Assembly (NCBI GenBank): GCA_029256185.1
Contig: JAQSYI010000007.1
Location: 1-64,000 of the forward strand
Source: Paenibacillaceae bacterium
Lineage (GTDB): Bacteria; Bacillota; Bacilli; Paenibacillales; NBRC-103111
Direction: 5' to 3'
DNA length: 64,000 nucleotides
Shown: in pieces, positions 36,333 through 44,748 of the stretch
Position numbering within the stretch: position 1 is the stretch's first letter
Layout of the letters: each line of letters begins with the position of its first letter
Notes under the pieces: model-generated
What the model saw: only the letters and a program-made list of their open reading frames with translations
Database searches by the model: none
What the model was told of the DNA's origin: nothing
Translations under genes and position numbers: made by a program

Positions 36333-36380
36333 TTCTCCGGTGCAGCGGATAGATGGGAATCCCATCACTGCACCGGAGAA
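36333..36380 (-). other. Long nested hairpin between binding-protein and GH141-like genes
   Basis: TTCTCCGGTGCAG (36333-36345) and CTGCACCGGAGAA (36368-36380) form a perfect 13-bp stem. A second hairpin, ATGGG-AAT-CCCAT, lies inside the loop. There is no T-run. The position after a binding-protein gene fits an mRNA-stabilising 3' structure that lifts binding-protein levels, as known for malE-type operons. Confidence 0.7.
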
Positions 36381-36405
36381 GCGGCTTCGCCGTTTCCCTC
36401 CCGGA

Positions 36406-37965
36406 CTACTTGCCCTGCGCCTTGTTGTACGCTTCTGTATACTCGGCAATCAGCTTGTCGCCGCCCTGCTTGCGCCATTCGGCATAAGCGCTGGCGTAGC
36501 CCTTCTCATCGATCTCACCCATAATGTACTTGACCCGGGCATCATACATGATCTTGTCCAGCTCCCCTCCTTTTTCCGTATAAGTCGTGGAGACGAAGGG
36601 ATCGATGGGATTGGGTGCGGCATTCTTGGCATAATTCAGATAGGAATCCGCGATCATGGTTTGCTCCGGAGTGGCATTGGGCCAACGGATCGCCATGGGA
36701 TTAATGCCGAAATTAAATACTACATTGTTCGTGTTGAACTGGTTCTTCGTCTCGTCGCTGATAAAGGAGGGAGAGCCGTTCACCAGCTTGTAGTGGGTGC
36801 CCTCAATCCCGAAGTTGCGGAAGACCAGGGCATCCTGCTCTGCCGTCCTGTTGAAAAACTGGAGAATCGCCTTCAATTGATCCGCCGTCTTCACCTTGCT
36901 CTTGGAGATGGCGAACACCCCGTTATGTCCGCTGATGGAGTTGGTCTTATCCCGGAAGACCTGCTGGATGCTAAGCTTGGCATCAGGCTCCACCTTGACC
37001 AGGTTGGGCAGCCAGTTGACCGCACCGTCGTAGGCATTGATCAGCATGGCTGCTTTGCCCGCAGAGATGGTGGTCTGGGCGGTGGTCACCAGCGGGAAGT
37101 CCTTGTTGATCAGGTCCTCGCTGTACATCTTGCGCAGCAGACCGAGCGTATTCTTGTATTCGGCCGTATCAAAGTACGGCTCCAGCTTGCCGTCCTTCAG
37201 TCCCCATTGGTTGAAGCCCCCTTGGGAAACGGTCAGGAAGTCCACTCCGTTCCAGACAGAAGCGCCCAGATTGTTGTCGGACAGGCTGAACGGGATCACG
37301 CCGGGCTTCTTGGCCTTCAATTCCTTGGCAGTGGCGTACAGCTCCTCCATCGTGGACGGCGCTTTCAGCCCCAGGCTGTCGAACCAATCCTTGCGGTATA
37401 CCAGACCTACCCGGGCAGTGGGCCGGGCGATGGGCAGGCCGTACAGCTTGCCGTCCACGGAAGTGTTGGTGATGGAGATATCCGTGATGCTCTTGACCAG
37501 CTCGGGGTACTTCTTGATTTCCTCGGTCAGATCCCAGAACATCCCACCCCGGGCGGCATTGATGAATGTGGTGCTCTTCAGGACGCTTGCAGGGATCATG
37601 GTGACGGCCGACAGATCTCCTCCGGCGAAGGTCAGGTTGAGCTTATCCCCGTAGTTGCCGTTGGGGACATAGTTCACCGTAATTTTCGAATTGGTCAGCT
37701 TCTGATACTCGTCGAAGATGATATTGCCGTCCAGCTTGGGAGGCTGGTCCGTGTAGAGGGGCATCATGAAGGATACCTCTATGGGACCCGCTTGGGCCGA
37801 TGCTGCGGGGCTTGCGCTTTGCGCCGCTCCGGGGGATGCTGTGGCTCCCGTGCTTGGGGCCGCCTCCCCTTCATCCTTGCCGCAGCCTGCGAGCATGCCT
37901 CCCAGCAAGCCGATTGCCGTGATCCCGGCGATTCCCGCCCATGCCTTTTTCCTTGCCTGACCCAT
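36406..37965 (-). CDS. ABC transporter substrate-binding lipoprotein, LipO/YtcQ type
   Basis: The 519-residue precursor has a signal peptide ending in the lipobox MLAGC, an Ala/Ser/Pro linker and a solute-binding domain characteristic of the LplA/YtcQ family (PIEVSFMMPLYTDQPPKLDG, RKDWFDSLGLKAPSTMEELYATAKEL, FGIEGTHYKLVNGSPSF). The family carries complex oligosaccharides such as rhamnogalacturonan fragments or host glycan pieces. GGAG lies nine bases upstream. It is encoded right after its two permeases and before the secreted GH141-like enzyme, so it likely binds products of that enzyme (inference). No ATPase accompanies it. Confidence 0.95.
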   Translation of the reverse strand: MGQARKKAWAGIAGITAIGLLGGMLAGCGKDEGEAAPSTGATASPGAAQSASPAASAQAGPIEVSFMMPLYTDQPPKLDGNIIFDEYQKLTNSKITVNYVPNGNYGDKLNLTFAGGDLSAVTMIPASVLKSTTFINAARGGMFWDLTEEIKKYPELVKSITDISITNTSVDGKLYGLPIARPTARVGLVYRKDWFDSLGLKAPSTMEELYATAKELKAKKPGVIPFSLSDNNLGASVWNGVDFLTVSQGGFNQWGLKDGKLEPYFDTAEYKNTLGLLRKMYSEDLINKDFPLVTTAQTTISAGKAAMLINAYDGAVNWLPNLVKVEPDAKLSIQQVFRDKTNSISGHNGVFAISKSKVKTADQLKAILQFFNRTAEQDALVFRNFGIEGTHYKLVNGSPSFISDETKNQFNTNNVVFNFGINPMAIRWPNATPEQTMIADSYLNYAKNAAPNPIDPFVSTTYTEKGGELDKIMYDARVKYIMGEIDEKGYASAYAEWRKQGGDKLIAEYTEAYNKAQGK

Positions 37966-38029
37966 TTGGCATTTCTCCTTTTTCTGGTGGAATTATATAG
38001 AGGGCTTGAGGCCCGTACTGCCCGGGGTC

Positions 38030-38905
38030 CTACCCCTTCACCGAGCCCAGCATGACTCCCTTGGCAAAGTGCTTTTGCAGGAAAGGGTACACGCATAAGA
38101 TCGGAATGGTGGCCACGCTGATTACGGCCAGCTTGGCGGTTTCCGGCGGCTTGGCGAATTCCTTGGTGGTTTCATTCACGTCAATGGAAGACTGGGACAG
38201 GATGACGATCTGCCGCAGCCAGACCTGAATCGGCCATTTATGCGAATCATTGATATACATCAACGCATTGAAGTAGCTGTTCCAGTTGGCCACCGCGTAG
38301 AACAGAGTCAGCGCCGCTATGGACGGCATGGACAGGGGCAAGGCCATCCGGACCAGAATCTGCAGATCATTGCAGCCGTCGATCTTGGCCGCTTCCTCAA
38401 TACCGTCGGGAAGGTCCTGGAAGAAATTTTTCATCAGAATCAGATTGAATGCCCCGATTGCCCCGGGCAGCCACAGGGACCAATAGGAGTCCAGCAGGCC
38501 CAATTGCTTGACCAGCAGATAGGCGGGAATCATCCCGCCTTGGAACAGCATGGTGAAGACGATCAGCTTCATCAGCAGACTGCGTCCCCGCATGGTTCTT
38601 CTGGAGAGAGGATAGGCCATGAGCGCCGTGGAAAAAATATTGATGGCCGTCCCCACCACGGTAATCAGAATGGAATAGAACAGACTGGTGAGGATAGTCC
38701 CCGATGACAGAATGTACCGGTAGGAATCCCAAGTGGGATTACTTGGAACCAGCACCACCTTGCGCAGCGCCAGCTCTGCATCCGAGGTGAGGGACCCGGA
38801 GATGACATACATCATGGGAAGAAGCATCACCACCGCGAATAAAGCCAAAAAACCATAGTTTACCGCATCAAAAAGCTTGCCGCTTAACGTCGCCTGTTTT
38901 CTCAT
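38030..38905 (-). CDS. ABC transporter permease, LplC-like
   Basis: The 291-residue, six-helix permease is of the YtcP/LplC type. Membrane segments begin at YGFLALFAVVMLLPMMYVISG. The EAA loop reads PDGIEEAAKIDGCNDLQILVRMALPLSMP, and the C-terminus LQKHFAKGVMLGSVKG is family-typical. It follows the LplB-like permease by 32 bases. No good ribosome binding site is visible before the ATG, and a GC-rich hairpin (GGCGT/ACGCGCC) lies there instead, so translation may be coupled to the upstream gene. It forms the pore with the 38938-39900 product. Confidence 0.94.
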   Translation of the reverse strand: MRKQATLSGKLFDAVNYGFLALFAVVMLLPMMYVISGSLTSDAELALRKVVLVPSNPTWDSYRYILSSGTILTSLFYSILITVVGTAINIFSTALMAYPLSRRTMRGRSLLMKLIVFTMLFQGGMIPAYLLVKQLGLLDSYWSLWLPGAIGAFNLILMKNFFQDLPDGIEEAAKIDGCNDLQILVRMALPLSMPSIAALTLFYAVANWNSYFNALMYINDSHKWPIQVWLRQIVILSQSSIDVNETTKEFAKPPETAKLAVISVATIPILCVYPFLQKHFAKGVMLGSVKG

Positions 38906-38937
38906 ATCGGCTTAACCCGGCGCGTCTTCACGCCGGA

Positions 38938-39900
38938 TCAATACACCCCCTCTTCTCCGAACACACGGGCCAGCCAGTTGGTCAGCATCACCAGAATCAG
39001 GCTCACTCCGGATTTGAACAGTCCTACCGCCGTGCTGTAGCTGAATTGCCCGCCGGCCAGCCCCACCGAGTATACATAGGTGTCGAATACTTCCCCCACC
39101 TGCCGGTTCAGCGGGTTCAGCATCAGGAAGATCTGCTCGAACCCGGAGTCCATGAACGAGCCCATCCGAAGAATCAACAAGATAATAATGGTGCTCTTAA
39201 TGGCAGGCAGAGTGATATGCACGGTCTGCTTGAACCTGCTGGCCCCGTCGATCACCGCCGATTCATACAGCTCCACATTGACTCCAGCCAGCGCAGCGAG
39301 AAAGATAATGGTCCCCCAGCCAATTTCCTTCCATATCTGCTGGATGATGATCATGGGGCGGAAAGCTCCCGCGCTCATGAGCAGGTTGGTCTCCTGTCCT
39401 CCCAACTGCTTGATGATCTCGTTGACGATGCCGCCCTCCGTGGTGAACAGCACATAGCATAATCCGACCACCACCGGCCAGGAAATGAAGTGGGGAATAT
39501 ACACCAGCGTCTGGATGATATTCTTGAAGTACTTGTGCCGGATTTCATTCAGGAGCAAGGCCAGCACAATCGGCGCAGGGAAGAAGAACAGAATATTATA
39601 CACCGCCAGAATCAGCGTATTTTTGAACAGCATCACGAATGTGGGCTCCGTAAACAAGCGGATAAAGTGCTTGAACCCCACGAATTCGCTGCCGGTAAAA
39701 CCGGATGCAGGCTGATAGTTCTGAAAGGCAATAATTAGCCCGTACATGGGGCCGTACTTGAACAGCAGAAAATACACGACGCCGGGAAACAGCATGAGAT
39801 ACAGCCACCGGTCCCGGATCAAGTCTGTCTGCAGCCGTTTTCCGTATGTTTTGTGGTAACCGGCCTGCAGCGCCAGAGAAGCTGGTTTCACTCTCTCCAT
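38938..39900 (-). CDS. ABC transporter permease, LplB-like
   Basis: The 320-residue permease has six helices (WLYLMLFPGVVYFLLFKYGPMYGLIIAF at the start) and an EAA loop with LYESAVIDGASRFKQTVHITLPAI. The sequence between helices 1 and 2 (YQPASGFTGSEFVGFKHF) is typical of the LplB/YteP group. AAGGAGG precedes the start. It heads the transporter part of the operon, 87 bases after the GH29 gene, and pairs with the LplC-like permease and the LipO-like binding protein downstream. Confidence 0.95.
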   Translation of the reverse strand: MERVKPASLALQAGYHKTYGKRLQTDLIRDRWLYLMLFPGVVYFLLFKYGPMYGLIIAFQNYQPASGFTGSEFVGFKHFIRLFTEPTFVMLFKNTLILAVYNILFFFPAPIVLALLLNEIRHKYFKNIIQTLVYIPHFISWPVVVGLCYVLFTTEGGIVNEIIKQLGGQETNLLMSAGAFRPMIIIQQIWKEIGWGTIIFLAALAGVNVELYESAVIDGASRFKQTVHITLPAIKSTIIILLILRMGSFMDSGFEQIFLMLNPLNRQVGEVFDTYVYSVGLAGGQFSYSTAVGLFKSGVSLILVMLTNWLARVFGEEGVY

Positions 39901-39987
39901 TGGTTTTGCACCTCCTTTGTGCCAAGCTCAAGACGGGATGAACGGATATGAGGCAATTCCCATTGCCCGTTCCATCCGCTTGTCGGA

Positions 39988-41211
39988 TCAATAGACGGTC
40001 ATGGCGCGGATCAGGGGAGTATTATCCGCACGCAATACCCGCAGCCGGACACCGTCTGCTGCCGCACTCTGCAGCATATCCAGCTTCTTGTGTCCTACAG
40101 CGCTGCCGCTGGCTGCCTCTGTCCATGCCCCATTCTCCCTAATGTCGAGAGCATATTCGCGGATCCGTTCCCCGCCTTGCGCGATATCCTCCATCAGCAC
40201 CACATGCCGGATCTGGCTGACCGCCGGAAGCTCAAGGATCAGTTCTTCTCCTCTGCCCTCTGTGTGAGCAAGAGGATTGGCGAACTTCCGGCGGACCGCC
40301 GCACCGAATTCCCGCACCTGGGCCACATCCTCATCCGTAAACAATCCTCTGTGATCTGCAGCCACATTGAGCAGCAGATTGGCGCCCCGCCCTACAGAAC
40401 AGCAGTAGATTTCCATCAGTTCCTCCTGGGTGCGCAGAGTGGCGCTGTCCTCCGGATGCCAGAACCAATGCTTCTTGTGCAGGGGCACATCGCATTCGGC
40501 CGGCACCCATAACGGCGTATCCGGCAGCCAGGTCAGCATATCCTTGGTGAACATACTGACGCGTGCTTCAGTGGCGGAATTCCAGCAGGGGTAAGGGGCG
40601 ATTCCCAGTTCATTTCCCACCCAACGGATCGTAGGACGGCCCATATTGAAGATCATGGCATCGGGCTGGTACTTGTGGAAGACATCCATGATTCCCGGCC
40701 AATCGTATTCCCTGCCCTCTGAGCCGGCTCCATCCAGCCATACCTCTGCAACGGGTCCGTACCGGGTCAGAAGTTCCGTCCATTGGCGGATGTAGAAGCG
40801 GTCATAAGCTTCCTTATCGCTGTAGCAGGGCTCATGCCTGTCCCAGGGGGAGAGGTAAATTCCAAAAGCCACTCCCTCCCTTTGGCATGCCGCGGCGCAT
40901 TCCGCCACCACATCCCCCTTTCCCCCCTTCCACGGACTGTTTTTTACCGAATGCTCTGTGGTCTCTGTCTGCCACAGGCAGAATCCGTCATGATGCTTGG
41001 CGGTGAGAATGAAATATTGGAAGCCCGCTTCCTTGGCTGTCCGCACCCATTGTCCCGCGTCCAGTTCCACCGGGTTAAACCGGGCAGGAGACTCATCCCC
41101 TGTTCCCCATTCCTGATCATAGTACGTATTCAAGCCAAAGTGGCAAAACATCCCCATCTCCATATCCTGCCATTTCATCTGCTGCTTGCTTGGCTTGCAC
41201 TCCTGCTTCAT
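39988..41211 (-). CDS. GH29 alpha-L-fucosidase
   Basis: The 407-residue cytoplasmic enzyme (no signal peptide) carries GH29 hallmarks: MGMFCHFGLNTYYDQEWG, the substrate-binding segment FILTAKHHDGFCLW with paired histidines, GIYLSPWDRHEP, and the nucleophile D160 in VAEVWLDGAG. A short C-terminal beta-sandwich (about 330-407) follows the barrel. The family retains configuration while releasing alpha-L-fucose. GGGAG lies 11 bases before the ATG, slightly long spacing. It is the first gene after the AraC sensor and directly precedes the importer, so fucosylated oligosaccharides are likely cargo (inference). It is the strongest evidence for fucose in the island's target. Confidence 0.94.
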   Translation of the reverse strand: MKQECKPSKQQMKWQDMEMGMFCHFGLNTYYDQEWGTGDESPARFNPVELDAGQWVRTAKEAGFQYFILTAKHHDGFCLWQTETTEHSVKNSPWKGGKGDVVAECAAACQREGVAFGIYLSPWDRHEPCYSDKEAYDRFYIRQWTELLTRYGPVAEVWLDGAGSEGREYDWPGIMDVFHKYQPDAMIFNMGRPTIRWVGNELGIAPYPCWNSATEARVSMFTKDMLTWLPDTPLWVPAECDVPLHKKHWFWHPEDSATLRTQEELMEIYCCSVGRGANLLLNVAADHRGLFTDEDVAQVREFGAAVRRKFANPLAHTEGRGEELILELPAVSQIRHVVLMEDIAQGGERIREYALDIRENGAWTEAASGSAVGHKKLDMLQSAAADGVRLRVLRADNTPLIRAMTVY

Positions 41212-41282
41212 GCCGCATCAGGCTCCCTTCTGTCTTTTCACCGTCATCATAACGCGGCGTTTTGGCTGCTGTATATCTTCCA

Positions 41283-41316
41283 TTTTCCCGGTGGATGGGA
41301 AAAAAGGCATTTTCCC
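41283..41316 (-). other. Mutually exclusive hairpins between sensor and GH29 genes
   Basis: Three matching elements occur in a row: TTTTCCC (41283-41289), GGGAAAA (41297-41303) and TTTTCCC (41310-41316). In the minus-strand transcript the middle element can pair with either neighbour but not both. One pairing places a T-run within its stem end. This resembles a small attenuator. Confidence 0.45.
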
Positions 41317-41321
41317 GTCGC

Positions 41322-43694
41322 TCATAATCCTTCTTCTCCCGCTTTTTTCCCTTGATACAGCTGCATCTCCCGGAATTGGCCCGGAGTGATCCCTTCGTGG
41401 CGCTTGAAGGCCTTGATCAGGGTATTGGCATTGGCAAAGCCCACCCTGACCGCAATGTCGCCGATACTGTGGGTCTCTCCGCTCAAAAGCTGCTTGGCCT
41501 CCCTGATCCTCACCTTGTTCACGTAATAATTAAGTCCTTCTCCCGTAGACTGCTTGAAGTAGGCCGACACGTACTTGGCGCCCACGCCCAGATGCTCGGC
41601 GATCATATTGAGGCTCAGATTGGCATCGGCGTAATGCTCATCGATGAACAGCAGAATGCTGTTGCGCAGCTTCGCCTGGCTGATTCCCTTGTTCCGCTCG
41701 TTGATATAGCCGCATGCCGTATGCAGCAGGCTGTCCATCTCCTGCTGCATCTCCTCAATGGTATTGCAGCTGAGCAGCCGTTCGGCGGGGTGCAATTGTT
41801 CAAGAAAGCCCGGCTCGCAGATGCTGCTGATTTCATTGAGCGTCTTGATCATGGTGCTCACCAGATCGAACATCAGACATTTTGCCAAAGGCACGGACAT
41901 CCTGCCGTCCGCCAGATTATCCGCCACAATCCGGTCAATGATCCCCTTGCCCTGCCCGTAATCCCCCGACTTGATGCAATTGATCAGAATCTGCTCCACT
42001 GCCAGCGTATACCCATAGCTGCCTGCAGGAGAGGCAGACACCTGGCTGATGTCATCGAAGCGGATAATTCCACCCTTGCCTTTGATCAGCTTGTAATCCA
42101 TTGCTTCCAACGCTTCATTATATGCTTCCTGAATACCGGCGATGGTCTGGTGCAGCCGGCTTACCGCCGAGGTCATATACACCTGGAATTTGCTGCTCAA
42201 CAGCTGCTGCAGCTGGTTCATCCCCGCTTCAATCAAGCTGTTCATCTCCTGGTGATCCTCCCCTTGGAGGTTAACCAGACACACCATGAGGTCATCCACC
42301 TCGGCCACATATCCTCTGCAGCCCGGACCGGCGAAGACCTCCTCGGCAATATTGTGGATAATGAACTGGGCCAGCCGCAGATTCTCCTCATCGCTCCCGT
42401 GGACCATCAAACGGCTATAATCATCCACATAGAACAGAATCACTCCATAATACGGCCCGTCGAACACGATGCCGTAGGAATGAAGCGCCTCGGCCGCAGG
42501 CAGCGTCTGACCCAGACGGCCCTTGATCAGACGGGAGAGGAAGCTGGCCCGCATGGCCGCATGCTGCTGCTCCAGCTTTTTCTCGAATAGTTGTTTATCC
42601 CGCAGCGTATTGGAGAATGCCTCATTCAAGAAGCGGTATTCATTCTGTACTGTCTCATGGGGCAATCCTGCATTGGAGGCGATGCTGCGGATGAGCTGCT
42701 GCAGCGGATTGTAATTCTTCTTGGTGAACCAGAAGGCAACCACCCCACCGACTACCACGCACAACGCAAGGCAGATCAGGGTCAGCCTGCGGATATATTC
42801 CACCCGCTCGTTGAACAGGGAGGTTTCCGTCATGGAGATGTATGCCCAATCCGCGGCGGCGGAGCGGATGTAGGATGCCGCTACCTTCCGTTCCTCCAAT
42901 TCGGTGAAAATGACGCCGCTGTCCCCCATATGCTCATCATGAAGCAGAGAGGGCAGTTGGACCTCCTTGGTGGCGAACAACAAATCATTATTTTTGTTCA
43001 TAATGAAGAACATGTCCTGATCCGCCCAGTTGACACTGCCTACCAGCTTGGTCAGTTCCGTCCGGCTCGCATACATCACCAGGGTGGCCCGGGCCTGCTC
43101 GCTCTGAAGCGGAATCGTCCGGAACAGGGCGATTTGCTCCCGCCGCACACTGTCCTTGGGTGAAAACTGCTCCAGCCCATACTCGCTGTAGTAATTGCGC
43201 TTCATCCGCGCCAACCACTCCTCGTAGGTCTTCCCGTCGGATCGGAAGTAAAGATCATAGTAATCCCGGGCGGTGAAATAATCGCTTGGGGTCAGCACCG
43301 TTTCACTTTCATGGAGGAAGACAAAGAAATGGTCGATGAAGCGGTTGGACAAGGTATATACCGTGAACTCCCGGAACAATTGCTTGATTTTCTCGGAATA
43401 CTCGAAGCTGATGGTTTGCCCCCCCGGCTTCTGGTTGTTCAACAGGCTGAGCAATTGGGTGTTGGTGGAGATCTGCAGACTGATGGTCTCCAGACTCTTG
43501 ACCTGTTCATCCACCGTCTGCTGCAATTGGCGGATCATGGCATCATTGATCCTCAGCACCTGATCCTGCACGATACGGACCGACTGGGCATAGACGATGC
43601 CGCTGATCATAATCGGAATGAGAAGGATGGACAGATAGGAAATCAGCCAGGAGATAATCACACTTTTGTTTTTTTTGCCGAGCCATCCTGCCAT
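41322..43694 (-). CDS. Membrane-bound AraC-type sensor regulator
   Basis: The 790-residue protein has a first helix (IISWLISYLSILLIPIMISGIVY), an extracytoplasmic dCache-like sensor (about 40-300), a second helix (LTLICLALCVVVGGVVAFWF), and a C-terminal AraC double helix-turn-helix (NLSLNMIAEHLGVGAKYVSAYFKQ, then IGDIAVRVGFANANTLIKAFKRHEGITPGQF). It lies upstream of, and in line with, the GH29-importer-enzyme cluster, which it probably activates in response to extracellular saccharide. AGGG precedes the ATG at 43694 with about nine bases of spacing. A cre-like sequence lies 28 bases upstream of the start codon. Confidence 0.93.
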   Translation of the reverse strand: MAGWLGKKNKSVIISWLISYLSILLIPIMISGIVYAQSVRIVQDQVLRINDAMIRQLQQTVDEQVKSLETISLQISTNTQLLSLLNNQKPGGQTISFEYSEKIKQLFREFTVYTLSNRFIDHFFVFLHESETVLTPSDYFTARDYYDLYFRSDGKTYEEWLARMKRNYYSEYGLEQFSPKDSVRREQIALFRTIPLQSEQARATLVMYASRTELTKLVGSVNWADQDMFFIMNKNNDLLFATKEVQLPSLLHDEHMGDSGVIFTELEERKVAASYIRSAAADWAYISMTETSLFNERVEYIRRLTLICLALCVVVGGVVAFWFTKKNYNPLQQLIRSIASNAGLPHETVQNEYRFLNEAFSNTLRDKQLFEKKLEQQHAAMRASFLSRLIKGRLGQTLPAAEALHSYGIVFDGPYYGVILFYVDDYSRLMVHGSDEENLRLAQFIIHNIAEEVFAGPGCRGYVAEVDDLMVCLVNLQGEDHQEMNSLIEAGMNQLQQLLSSKFQVYMTSAVSRLHQTIAGIQEAYNEALEAMDYKLIKGKGGIIRFDDISQVSASPAGSYGYTLAVEQILINCIKSGDYGQGKGIIDRIVADNLADGRMSVPLAKCLMFDLVSTMIKTLNEISSICEPGFLEQLHPAERLLSCNTIEEMQQEMDSLLHTACGYINERNKGISQAKLRNSILLFIDEHYADANLSLNMIAEHLGVGAKYVSAYFKQSTGEGLNYYVNKVRIREAKQLLSGETHSIGDIAVRVGFANANTLIKAFKRHEGITPGQFREMQLYQGKKAGEEGL

Positions 43695-43721
43695 ATATCA
43701 TCGCCCTCTCATGCACCATTG

Positions 43722-43735
43722 TGAAAACGCTGTCT
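43722..43735. promoter_or_regulatory. cre-like site upstream of sensor gene
   Basis: TGAAAACGCTGTC matches the cre core TGNAANCGNWNNC. It closely resembles the site in the same position upstream of the sensor at 18679-21033 (TGAAAGCGCTGTC), suggesting common catabolite control. Confidence 0.5.
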
Positions 43736-43832
43736 TTTTTGTCTCTCTCATTTTAGCAAAAATCCGCTCCTGTTGAGAATCGGAAGTATTCCTGATGGAT
43801 GGTTCATTTTCCCGGTCTGCATGAATGGCGTG

Positions 43833-43886
43833 ACATAAATAAGAGCCCTCGGCAGGAGCCGCGCATGGGCGCTCCCGCTAAGGGCT
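43833..43886 (-). terminator. Operon-end terminator after the isomerase gene
   Basis: On the minus strand an outer stem AGCCCT/AGGGCT and an inner GCGGGAGC/GCTCCTGC pairing are followed by CTTATTTATG. It ends the 56.3-43.9 kb operon. Confidence 0.75.
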
Positions 43887-43911
43887 GGATGAAATGCTGC
43901 CGAAGGACTTG

Positions 43912-44748
43912 CTACTGCTTCAACCCGGCGGCAAAACGGGCAAACTCCCGGAAGGCCGTCTCCGGCTCCATGCCTGGACCCTGGAGCTCCGGCCTCCACC
44001 TGGATTCCCATTCCAGAGAATAATAGCCGTCATAGCCTTGCCGAATCAGCAGCTCCATCATCTCGCGCAACGGAAGGCAGCCGCAGCCGATTCCGGTATA
44101 CCTCCAGTTATTCTCCAGGATATGATCATGGGGCACCGCATCCTTGATATGCACATGGGCGCAATGGGCTCCCAGAAAACCCAGGGTCGTCTCCGGGCTT
44201 TCCCCCTGCTCCAGCGGATGCAGCACATCCCAGATCACCTTGCAATTGCTTCTGTCCACATCCCGGAGCAGCATGCCCAATCTTCTGCCGGTGGAAAATT
44301 CATTATGCGTCTCGATCCAGATTTCAATGCCGTCCGGGGCCAATCTGCCGCAGGCCTCCTGCAGCCATTGCACCAGCCGCTCATAGCCGATAGGCCCGCG
44401 GGGCTTGTCAATCCGGGATTCCATATTGCCCAGGAACACCCGTATGCCCTTGGCTCCATAATCCTTGGCCATGGTATGCATGGCCTGAAGCTCCAGCAGC
44501 ATCCGGCCGTACTCCTCCTCCGAATCTCCAAGCAGGAAGATGGAGGCGCCAATATTGGTCACGGCTATGCCCGCATGGTCCAGCATGGAGCGGATCTCCC
44601 TCCTGGCTTCGCTTGGCTGGTCTCTTTCGGCAAAGCTTACGCTGCCTTCCCGCAGCTCGATGCCTGTGTACCCCCATAACCGGCACTGCCGAATCGTCTC
44701 GCCGATATCCCAGCTGTCGAAGGACAGCGTGCTGAATCCCAGCTTCAT
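43912..44748 (-). CDS. Sugar phosphate isomerase/epimerase (xylose isomerase-like TIM barrel)
   Basis: The 278-residue TIM-barrel protein has metal-site segments IEIWIETHNEFSTG, CKVIWDVLHPLEQG, HVHIKDAVPHDH and YYSLEWESRW. It should isomerise or epimerise a monosaccharide derivative in the cytoplasm. Its ATG overlaps the stop of the upstream lyase gene (ATGA, 44745-44748), with GGAGGAGAGGG inside the end of that gene, so translation is coupled. It is the last gene of the operon. Coupling to a lyase and presence of a 2-hydroxyacid dehydrogenase upstream suggest processing of an unsaturated uronic acid or its keto form (inference). Confidence 0.92.
   Translation of the reverse strand: MKLGFSTLSFDSWDIGETIRQCRLWGYTGIELREGSVSFAERDQPSEARREIRSMLDHAGIAVTNIGASIFLLGDSEEEYGRMLLELQAMHTMAKDYGAKGIRVFLGNMESRIDKPRGPIGYERLVQWLQEACGRLAPDGIEIWIETHNEFSTGRRLGMLLRDVDRSNCKVIWDVLHPLEQGESPETTLGFLGAHCAHVHIKDAVPHDHILENNWRYTGIGCGCLPLREMMELLIRQGYDGYYSLEWESRWRPELQGPGMEPETAFREFARFAAGLKQ

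Noticed and set aside
36294..36449. N-terminal extension of the GH141-like protein
   Set aside because: The extension runs through the strong hairpin and overlaps the binding-protein gene, whereas ATG 36293 has an ideal ribosome binding site followed by a signal peptide.
36328..38055. 575-codon open frame on the plus strand
   Set aside because: It is the shadow of the binding-protein gene at 36406-37965, which has a lipobox and ribosome binding site.
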